DNA from: Halobacteriovoraceae bacterium
GTDB taxonomy: Bacteria; Bdellovibrionota; Bacteriovoracia; Bacteriovoracales; Bacteriovoracaceae
Assembly (NCBI GenBank): GCA_002713145.1
Contig: PAVS01000007.1
Coordinates: 186,001-250,000, forward strand
Direction of reading: 5' to 3'
DNA length: 64,000 nt
Under the pieces are notes generated by a model, which was not told the DNA's origin, ran no database searches, and saw only the letters and a program-made list of their open reading frames with translations. Within the stretch, counting starts at the first letter, position 1; every line of letters starts with the position of its first letter. The position numbers and the translations under genes are program-made. Shown in pieces: positions 43,103 through 49,598 of this stretch.

Positions 43103-43481
43103 AAAAAAGGCTTCAGAAATCTTCTCTCACTCCCTGCATTTTAGTCGCGTGGTTTTAACGCTGGTGGTAAGCAAAACTTTTCTCTCCTTAACTTTGGTGG
43201 GAAATATAATCATACTGGGAATTTCTTATATATTGTATCTTATTGAAAAAGGTGTGAATCCAGTTTTCAATGACTATTTTGATGCCGTTTGGTGGGGGTT
43301 CGCTACCGCTACGAACGTAGGCTATGGAGATATTGTTCCTATCACTACTTTTGGGCGATGTGTGGGGATAGGACTGATGTTGCTCGGCACGGCGCTTTTT
43401 GCCATGTACACGGCATTGTTTGCTCAAGCCCTTATTGAAGATGAATTTTTAAGTCTCAAAAAAAAGAAAGACCATGTCTAA
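43089..43481 (+). CDS. two-helix K+ channel with altered filter
   Basis: 130 residues: two membrane helices flanking a pore loop that aligns with KcsA (VWWGFATATNVGYGDIVP against its WWSVETATTVGYGDLYP). The filter is TNVGYGD, so the KcsA Thr75 position is Asn. There is no regulatory domain. The gene overlaps the antiporter (14 bp) and the photolyase (8 bp), forming one operon. K+ conduction is expected, with changed behaviour at the innermost site. Confidence 0.8.
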   Translation: MSMSKKKASEIFSHSLHFSRVVLTLVVSKTFLSLTLVGNIIILGISYILYLIEKGVNPVFNDYFDAVWWGFATATNVGYGDIVPITTFGRCVGIGLMLLGTALFAMYTALFAQALIEDEFLSLKKKKDHV

Positions 43482-44949
43482 GCAAGACTACGGTATCCAT
43501 TGGTTTAGACGAGATCTGAGAGTGGCCGGGAATAATGCCCTTCGTTCTCAATTACAAGAATGTGAAGGAAGAGTGGTTGGTGTTTTTTGTTTTGATAAAA
43601 AATTTCTCGCTCGTAAAGACTTCTCCGTTAATCGATTTCAATTCTTTTTAAATTCTCTGGTCTCTTTAAAAAAAGAATTACAAGACCTTGGTAGTGATCT
43701 TTTGGTGCTGGATGTGGGGCCTGATGAGTCCTTGGAGAGTTTATTTAAGCAATTGCAAAAATCAAAATTAGGACTTCCTACACGTTTTAGTTGGAATAGG
43801 GATTATGAACCTTTTGCCATCAAAAGAGATAAAAGAATAAAAAAGCTATGTGAAAGCTTTGATATTGAAAGTATCCATTTTAGGGATCATTTATTAATCG
43901 AGCCGGATGAACTCACCAAAGATGATGGGGACGGTTATAAAGTCTATACGCCTTTTTCTAGGAAGTGGCTTGAGATCTTTGAGAGTGAACCTGTGCAAAA
44001 AAGAATGATGGCGCAAAAAAATGGGCTGACGTATTTGAAGAAATTAGAAAAAGGTAATCTCGATAAAGCCTTCTCGCTTACTTGGAAAAAACTTTTAGGC
44101 ACTGACCTTCCTCAAGATGTGCTTGAAGCATATGTAACGTCTAACCAAGAAAAAGTAGATATCGAAATCCCTGAAGCGGGATCCTTAGCGGCTCTTTCGA
44201 AACTAAAAGAATTTAAAAAGAAAATTGATGAATACGGAGACAAAAGAGATATACCGTCCATTGCTGGGACCTCAAAATTTTCAATGTATTTAAAAAATGG
44301 AACGATTACGGTTCCGCAAATTATTGCTTACTTTCAACTCACTCCTTATAAGAAAAAGAAAAACTCACGAGATACATTTTTTAGTGAGCTGATTTGGCGG
44401 GAGTTTTATTATCATATTCTCTACCGCCATCCTCATGTGGAGAAGAAATCTTTTAATCCAAAGTATGAAGATCTTAAATGGGAAAATGATAAAAAACTCT
44501 TTAAAGCTTGGTGCGAAGGAAAAACAGGTTTTCCTATCGTGGACGCGGGGATGCGAGAGCTTAATCAAACGGGGTGGATGCATAATCGGGTGCGTATGAT
44601 TGTCGCCTCTTTTTTAACCAAAGATCTGCTCATCGATTGGCGCTGGGGGGAGCAGTATTTCATGGAAAAGCTACTTGATGGTGATCTTGCTCCTAATAAT
44701 GGCGGTTGGCAGTGGGCCGCTTCAACTGGTTGTGATGCTCAACCTTATTTTCGAATTTTTAATCCTTGGCTACAGAGTAAACGCTTTGATCCTGAGGGAG
44801 AATATATCAAAACTTATATCCCAGAACTTTCGGATATTCCTGCTAAGCAATTACATAAACCTATCTTAGGCCATGACAGTTATCCTGAACCGATTGTGGA
44901 TCATAGTGAGCAACGGGATAAAGCCTTGAAGCTTTATAAAGAGCTATAA
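43474..44949 (+). CDS. phrB: deoxyribodipyrimidine photolyase, class I
   Basis: 491 residues. The N-terminal antenna-binding Rossmann domain (IHWFRRDLRVAGNNAL) and the FAD-binding C-terminal domain (ELIWREFYYHIL, FPIVDAGMRELNQTGWMHNRVRMIVASF in parts, NNGGWQWAASTGCDAQPYFRIFNP in parts) are complete, with the WQWAASTG region characteristic of CPD photolyases. It repairs cyclobutane pyrimidine dimers using blue light. Third gene of the antiporter-channel operon and two bases from the end of the convergent SRAP gene, placing it at the edge of a DNA-damage island. Confidence 0.93.
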   Translation: MSKQDYGIHWFRRDLRVAGNNALRSQLQECEGRVVGVFCFDKKFLARKDFSVNRFQFFLNSLVSLKKELQDLGSDLLVLDVGPDESLESLFKQLQKSKLGLPTRFSWNRDYEPFAIKRDKRIKKLCESFDIESIHFRDHLLIEPDELTKDDGDGYKVYTPFSRKWLEIFESEPVQKRMMAQKNGLTYLKKLEKGNLDKAFSLTWKKLLGTDLPQDVLEAYVTSNQEKVDIEIPEAGSLAALSKLKEFKKKIDEYGDKRDIPSIAGTSKFSMYLKNGTITVPQIIAYFQLTPYKKKKNSRDTFFSELIWREFYYHILYRHPHVEKKSFNPKYEDLKWENDKKLFKAWCEGKTGFPIVDAGMRELNQTGWMHNRVRMIVASFLTKDLLIDWRWGEQYFMEKLLDGDLAPNNGGWQWAASTGCDAQPYFRIFNPWLQSKRFDPEGEYIKTYIPELSDIPAKQLHKPILGHDSYPEPIVDHSEQRDKALKLYKEL

Positions 44950-44951
44950 AA

Positions 44952-45692
44952 CTAGGATGCCCACTGGTGATGATAGTAAGTAGATTTTTTCTGCTTAAGT
45001 ATTGCGTAAGCGTCTTCGGTTGTTAAGTTTTTTGGCGCAAGCCAATCGTCAAAGCAATTTTCATTTAAAAAGATCGGTGTGCGGTCATGGCCCATCTCAT
45101 AAATTTCTGGGGGTGGGTCATCGGTGATGATAGCAAAGGATTTAAATTTTATTTGTCCGGTAGGGTCTTGCCATTCATCCCAAAGAACTGGGGCCCACAT
45201 GATTTCATAATCCTCAGGAGAAAAAGTAATCAATCTTTTTTTTCCCTCATGTTCTACCCATTCAAAAAATTTTATAAAGGGCACAATACCATGGCTGCGC
45301 ATAAAAAGTGTTTGCCAGGTTTGTCTTTTTTCTAAGCTATCAATGCGAGCGTTAAAAACATTATACTTGGTAGGAATTTCTGTGGAACTTCCCGCAGGAC
45401 GAACACGATAGCGCATGGGCTCTAGGATTCGTTTTTTATTTTCATCCAAGCGCATGACATGGGTGAAGTAATTTGAAAATAAAAGTCCATCCTCTGCGAC
45501 TTCTTTGAGTATAGGCATTTTTCTGCGAGGATGTGGTTTAAGCCCCATGAGCTTTTCGAATTCTTTTTTATCCAGACTGGCCTGGAGCTCCATCAACATT
45601 TTATGCTCACGGCCAGCTGTTACTGAGATTGATGCGCTAAACAATCGCGCTAATTTTTTAATGTCTCGGTCCACTTGTACTGAAAAACAGAT
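44952..45692 (-). CDS. SRAP (HMCES/YedK) abasic-site DNA-protein crosslinker, AUC start proposed
   Basis: 246 residues if started at ATC (45690-45692). AAAGGAAG sits six bases before that ATC and the next codon is Cys, giving CFSVQVDRDIKKL, the counterpart of the usual MCYSAQ-type SRAP N-terminus. The nearest normal start (GTG at 45674) lies six codons later and would delete the catalytic Cys2. The other active-site residues are present: Asn in NARIDSL, Glu in FFEWVE, His in GHDRTPI. SRAP proteins trap abasic sites in single-stranded DNA through a thiazolidine bond to Cys2. Diverges from umuDC. Confidence 0.85.
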   Translation of the reverse strand: MCFSVQVDRDIKKLARLFSASISVTAGREHKMLMELQASLDKKEFEKLMGLKPHPRRKMPILKEVAEDGLLFSNYFTHVMRLDENKKRILEPMRYRVRPAGSSTEIPTKYNVFNARIDSLEKRQTWQTLFMRSHGIVPFIKFFEWVEHEGKKRLITFSPEDYEIMWAPVLWDEWQDPTGQIKFKSFAIITDDPPPEIYEMGHDRTPIFLNENCFDDWLAPKNLTTEDAYAILKQKKSTYYHHQWAS

Positions 45693-45719
45693 AGTTATCT
45701 TCCTTTGTTCCTGTTTTTG

Positions 45720-45753
45720 CCGTATTTACGGAAAACTTACGGTTTGTTATAAT
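45720..45753 (+). promoter_or_regulatory. umuDC promoter with overlapping TTACGG repeats (candidate SOS operator)
   Basis: TATAAT (45748-45753) is seven bases before the umuD ATG; TTTACG (45725-45730) is a -35 at 17 bp. Over it lie CCGTATTTACGG (inverted repeat, 45720-45731) and a second TTACGG (45737-45742) 11 bp, one helical turn, from the first. Confidence 0.55.
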
Positions 45754-45760
45754 AACTCTC

Positions 45761-46237
45761 ATGCAAGAGTCTATCACAAAATACAATAAGGCCCATACGT
45801 TTAAAAATTCTTATTTCCCATGGGAGTTAGGAGAGCTTAGTGTTCCGGCAGGAGAAGTGCTTATTCCAAAATTTAGCATGAAAGTGGCCTGTGGACTCTT
45901 TGGGATTCAAGATGATTTTATCGAAAGTTATCAAAGCATTGATTCCCGTTTTATTAAAAATAAAAATAGCACTTTTTTCTTCGAAGCCGAGGGGGACTCC
46001 ATGGAGCCTACTATTTTTCGGGGAGAAATTCTCCTCGTAGATCGCTCTATCACGGAGGTTCAGAATCGAGTGTGCATTGTGGCGCTAGAAGGAGAACTTC
46101 TTTGCAAGCGAGTGGTGAAAACGAAAAACGGAGTGGTGCTGATTTCTGATAATCCCAAGTATAAAGATATTCTCATCACGAATGCCGAAGCGGTTGAAGT
46201 GTGGGGAGTTGTGACTTCACGTCATGGGGAAGTATGA
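45761..46237 (+). CDS. umuD: UmuD-like S24 self-cleaving peptidase
   Basis: 158 residues. FEAEGDSMEPTIFRG contains the nucleophilic Ser and LLCKRVV the Lys of the LexA/UmuD S24 dyad. There is no N-terminal helix-turn-helix, so it is UmuD rather than LexA. RecA-stimulated self-cleavage produces UmuD', which combines with UmuC to form translesion polymerase V. It overlaps umuC by 4 bp. The start codon is at the predicted transcription start. Confidence 0.88.
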   Translation: MQESITKYNKAHTFKNSYFPWELGELSVPAGEVLIPKFSMKVACGLFGIQDDFIESYQSIDSRFIKNKNSTFFFEAEGDSMEPTIFRGEILLVDRSITEVQNRVCIVALEGELLCKRVVKTKNGVVLISDNPKYKDILITNAEAVEVWGVVTSRHGEV

Positions 46238-47508
46238 AACGCAAAATTTATGCCCTGGTGGATTGCAATAGTTTCTATTGCTCTTGTGAGCGCTTATTTA
46301 GACCCGACTTAAAAAATCGTCCCGTCGGGGTTCTCTCTAATAATGATGGCTGTTTTATCTCACGTACCAATGAACTGAAAGCTCTCGGCGTAAAGATGGG
46401 AGCACCATACTTCCAAGTCAAAGATCTTTGTGAAAAAAATAATGTGGCGGTCTTTAGTTCTAACTTTGCTCTTTATACCAATATCTCAGATCGAGTGATG
46501 AATACTCTGGCCAAATTCACTCCTCATCTCGAAGTGTATTCGGTAGATGAAGCCTTTATGGATTTAACTTTTATCGCAAGCAAAGATCTGGATAGTTATG
46601 CCAGAGAGATCAAGGCCTGTGTGGAGCGGGAAGTGGGGATTCCTGTGAGCATTGGGGTGAGCTTTTCCAAAACCCTGGCCAAGGTTGCTAATCACTTGGG
46701 TAAGAAAAGCGAAAAAGCAAAAGGAGTGGTGGTACTGACTGAGGATAAGCTGTTGGATATCGCTCTTGAGCGCACACCTATAGGTGACGTGTGGGGAATA
46801 GGGCGTGCCCGTACCGAACAGCTTAAAGCGATGGGTATTACCAGCGCAAAAAAATTGAGAGATTTTAAAAATGATCGCGTGATTCAAAAGCAGTTTACCA
46901 AAGTTGGACTTATGACCAAAGAGGAGCTGGCGGGGGAAGATCGCTTTACCTTGGATTTTTTGTATCAAAAGAAAAAAGAAATTATGTGCTCCCGAACCTT
47001 TGCCGATAGTATCGTTGATATGGATGATATGAAACAAGCGATTGCCAATTATATCACTGATGCCTGTGAGAAATTACGAGAGCAAAATTCAACTTGCGCG
47101 AAACTAGAAGTTTTTGCACGAACATCTCCCTATAAAAATACACCTCAAGATTATGCTTTTGCGGAAGTCAAACTCTTGAGTGGGACTCAAGATACCTTAC
47201 GCTTGATTCAAGTGGGCATGAAAGCGGTTGAAAAAATGTTTAAACCAGGCTTTGAATATAAAAAAGCAGGAGTGAGGCTCTGTCATATTGTGGATGAGCG
47301 TGAATCCCAACTAAGCTTGTTTGAGCCAGGTGATGATACGCGTTCAAGTCAACTGATGCGGGTGGTGGATCTTATCAATAGAAGAGAGGGAGATGGTACG
47401 GTCAAGTCTATGGCCTGTGGGGTGACCAATATTGCTTTTCGTATGAATCGAAATTTTAAATCTCCCCGGTATGTCACAGGGTATTCTGAACTTCGAAAAG
47501 TGAATTAG
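46234..47508 (+). CDS. umuC: UmuC-like Y-family translesion DNA polymerase
   Basis: 424 residues from the ATG at 46234 that overlaps the umuD stop (ATGA); an upstream ATG in frame would add 11 residues inside umuD. ALVDCNSFYCSCERLF and YSVDEAFMDL hold the catalytic acidic residues; GVSFSKTLAKVANHLGK is the Y-family helix region. C-terminal IMT/little-finger sequences are present (QLSLFEPGDD includes a clamp-binding-like QLSLF). It copies damaged DNA with low fidelity as the catalytic subunit of Pol V. Confidence 0.92.
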   Translation: MKRKIYALVDCNSFYCSCERLFRPDLKNRPVGVLSNNDGCFISRTNELKALGVKMGAPYFQVKDLCEKNNVAVFSSNFALYTNISDRVMNTLAKFTPHLEVYSVDEAFMDLTFIASKDLDSYAREIKACVEREVGIPVSIGVSFSKTLAKVANHLGKKSEKAKGVVVLTEDKLLDIALERTPIGDVWGIGRARTEQLKAMGITSAKKLRDFKNDRVIQKQFTKVGLMTKEELAGEDRFTLDFLYQKKKEIMCSRTFADSIVDMDDMKQAIANYITDACEKLREQNSTCAKLEVFARTSPYKNTPQDYAFAEVKLLSGTQDTLRLIQVGMKAVEKMFKPGFEYKKAGVRLCHIVDERESQLSLFEPGDDTRSSQLMRVVDLINRREGDGTVKSMACGVTNIAFRMNRNFKSPRYVTGYSELRKVN

Positions 47509-47936
47509 ATATAAGACCTAAAAACGGCTACGCCTATAATACTGATCAAAAACAAGGTAGGCACTTCATTGAGAAGGCGACACTGTTTGGACGTAAGAAA
47601 GATATCATCTTTGTTAAAACGCTTAAAGGTGTAACCAATATAGAAGTGGTAGCCAATGAGCAGCACGAGTAAAGTAAGTTTGATATGCATCCAAGGCATC
47701 AACATATTATGGGGAGTGAAGGCGAGAGTTGTGAGTCCAAAAGCCACTGTGGCAATCATGGCCGGCATGGTTATATAATAATAAAGTTTACGCTCCATGG
47801 TTTTCAGCATTAAAGTCGCATCAGGCTTTGCTTTATTCTCAACATGATAAACAAACAAACGAAACATATAAAAAAGTCCTGCAAACCATGCCACCATCGC
47901 GATCAGATGAAGGGCTTTGAAAATAAAATAGCTCAT
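47505..47936 (-). CDS. hemJ: HemJ-type protoporphyrinogen oxidase
   Basis: 143 residues, four membrane helices. KALHLIAMVAWFAGLFYMFRLFVYH, MERKLYYYITMPAM and MPWMHIKL contain the conserved His and the RK pair of UPF0093/HemJ, which converts protoporphyrinogen IX to protoporphyrin IX in haem synthesis. TAGGAGA precedes the ATG. Convergent with umuC by a 4-bp overlap. No other hem gene is near. Confidence 0.88.
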   Translation of the reverse strand: MSYFIFKALHLIAMVAWFAGLFYMFRLFVYHVENKAKPDATLMLKTMERKLYYYITMPAMIATVAFGLTTLAFTPHNMLMPWMHIKLTLLVLLIGYHFYIGYTFKRFNKDDIFLTSKQCRLLNEVPTLFLISIIGVAVFRSYI

Positions 47937-47987
47937 AATTTTCTCCTAAGCATATAGTATAGGTGAGAAAGCTTGTGAAGTTAAGCC

Positions 47988-48293
47988 CTAGGCGGTAACT
48001 GTTAGTTTTGCTAATTTATTTTCAAGAGAAGTCATTTTCACTTTTAATTCAATGGTGAGAGAAGATACTAATAGATCTAGCATGCGAGCATCCATATCAC
48101 ATTCAAGCCTTTGCTTTTGATAAAAAAGCTTTGCCTTTGCGCTATAGCCTTTTTTTGTTTTAGTGATTATTACCTCTAAAGAATCATTAGCCCCAAGGTG
48201 CTCCGCGACAGTTTGTAAGTCACATTCAATATAATTTTCTAAATAGGCTGAAGGGGTAAAATGCGTATATATAATTTTTGTTTTCTTTTTCAT
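47988..48293 (-). CDS. HPF/RaiA-like ribosome-associated protein candidate
   Basis: About 101 residues from the ATG at 48293; an in-frame upstream ATG (48419) falls inside the SpoU gene and adds non-matching residues. The layout (strand, helix SAYLENYIECDLQTVAEHL, strands SLEVIITKTKKGYSAKAKLFY, second helix MDARMLDLLVSSLTIELK) fits the beta-alpha-beta-beta-beta-alpha fold of hibernation factors. Sequence identity to known HPF is not recognisable, so this is a fold-level guess. No good Shine-Dalgarno. Confidence 0.4.
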   Translation of the reverse strand: MKKKTKIIYTHFTPSAYLENYIECDLQTVAEHLGANDSLEVIITKTKKGYSAKAKLFYQKQRLECDMDARMLDLLVSSLTIELKVKMTSLENKLAKLTVTA

Positions 48294-48345
48294 GTCAACA
48301 AGATGGGGGCAAATCTCATATGTGCAAGACGAATGGGAAAAAAAA

Positions 48346-49137
48346 TTAGCTATGAGATGTAAAATGTTGCAAAACGATACCTTGCGTGATGGCCACATTA
48401 AGTGAATTTTTGCTCCCAAAGGTCTGAATTTTTATCAGTTCATCGCAATGCTTAAGTATGTCTAGGGAAAGTCCAAATTGTTCATTGCCTAAGATGAGGG
48501 CTATCTTTTGGGGCTTTTGATCTACTTCATGCAATAAACGAGCCTTTTTAGCGGTCTCCACTCCATAAACTGTGTATCCCTCATTTTTAAGACTTACGAG
48601 CAGGGGAATGACATCTTCACAATATTCCTGTTGGATCTCCTTTTCACAACCCATAGCGGTTTTTATCACGCTGGGGTGAGTGGCCTTAGGGGTGAGACCA
48701 CAGAGATACATTTTTTCGACTCCAAAGCATTCTGCATTTCTTATCATTGCCCCAACATTATGTGCAGAGCGGATAGAATCTAGAATGCAAACAATGTCAG
48801 CTAATGGTTTAACTTTTTGTGCTTCACCATCTTTGGTTTCAACCCATGCATGATACTCTTTGGTGCTATGACCTAAAAATCTTTCCAGGTGCATAAGATA
48901 CATTTGAAATTGAGCAGAGGGTAATGCTTTGATCTTCTTAAACTCTTTATGTAATTTTTGGATAAATTCGTTTGGACTTTGAGTTAGGTATTGATGATAA
49001 CTCTCAAGCTTTTTAAAACAGGGGCTCTCAAAATTATATTGATTCGTTTCGATAAAGCGAGCAAGATCGTAGAGTATTTTGATCTGTTTAGCCGGGGTAA
49101 AACTATTTAATTTTTCGTGGGTAAAACTTTTATTCAT
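48346..49137 (-). CDS. SpoU/TrmH-family RNA 2'-O-methyltransferase
   Basis: 263 residues. The three SPOUT motifs are IRSAHNVGAMIRNAECFG, LILGNEQFGLS and FGSKNSLNVAITQG, forming the knotted SAM site. An N-terminal helical extension of about 110 residues replaces the usual L30e-like domain. It methylates tRNA or rRNA ribose. A -10 box lies seven bases before the ATG. Confidence 0.88.
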   Translation of the reverse strand: MNKSFTHEKLNSFTPAKQIKILYDLARFIETNQYNFESPCFKKLESYHQYLTQSPNEFIQKLHKEFKKIKALPSAQFQMYLMHLERFLGHSTKEYHAWVETKDGEAQKVKPLADIVCILDSIRSAHNVGAMIRNAECFGVEKMYLCGLTPKATHPSVIKTAMGCEKEIQQEYCEDVIPLLVSLKNEGYTVYGVETAKKARLLHEVDQKPQKIALILGNEQFGLSLDILKHCDELIKIQTFGSKNSLNVAITQGIVLQHFTSHS

Positions 49138-49144
49138 TATTGTG

Positions 49145-49150
49145 TCTATA
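49145..49150 (-). promoter_or_regulatory. -10 box (TATAGA) 7 nt before the SpoU ATG
   Basis: TATAGA on the minus strand ends seven bases before the ATG at 49137; no Shine-Dalgarno and no clear -35. Confidence 0.35.
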
Positions 49151-49220
49151 CCTGGTTAATACTGCATGATTGACTGTTTTAGCATTTGCGATACGATAAT
49201 ATAACTAAGGAATTTATACC

Positions 49221-49595
49221 ATGAAATTAACAATGATATTAGTTTTCATTTTAAGTAGCTTATCCCTCAGTTATGCCCAGAGCATGAGTAAATCATGTAG
49301 TGGAACTATGCGCTATTGTGATGATTTAGGAATATGTACTGATGAGTATTTTTATTTGTATGCTTATCAATATGTTAAATTCTCAAATGGTCAACTCAAA
49401 CGCTCAAGACATCGTTTTAATTTTAGAGGGTATGTTCTTGGAGAGGAAGATTATTACCAATTTTCTGGTGTGGTGAGTGAAAACCATTTGATTTACACTG
49501 GTCCTGATTTTGACTTGGCCATTCCCTGGGATGAACAGTTTCCTATTTATATGGTCAAAAGAGAAACTGAGGAGTGGGAAAAAATCTGTCCTTAG
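49221..49595 (+). CDS. small exported protein
   Basis: 124 residues with a signal peptide ending LSYAQS. The mature part has five cysteines (SKSCSG, RYCDD, GICTD early, EKICP at the end), many aromatics, and is probably an all-beta periplasmic domain. AAGGAA precedes the ATG. No family recognised. Convergent with the 841-residue gene, three bases apart. Confidence 0.6.
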   Translation: MKLTMILVFILSSLSLSYAQSMSKSCSGTMRYCDDLGICTDEYFYLYAYQYVKFSNGQLKRSRHRFNFRGYVLGEEDYYQFSGVVSENHLIYTGPDFDLAIPWDEQFPIYMVKRETEEWEKICP

Positions 49596-49598
49596 TTC

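Noticed and set aside
45674-45674. GTG at 45672-45674 as the SRAP start
   Set aside because: It removes the catalytic Cys2 and has no Shine-Dalgarno at usable distance, while ATC at 45690-45692 has both.
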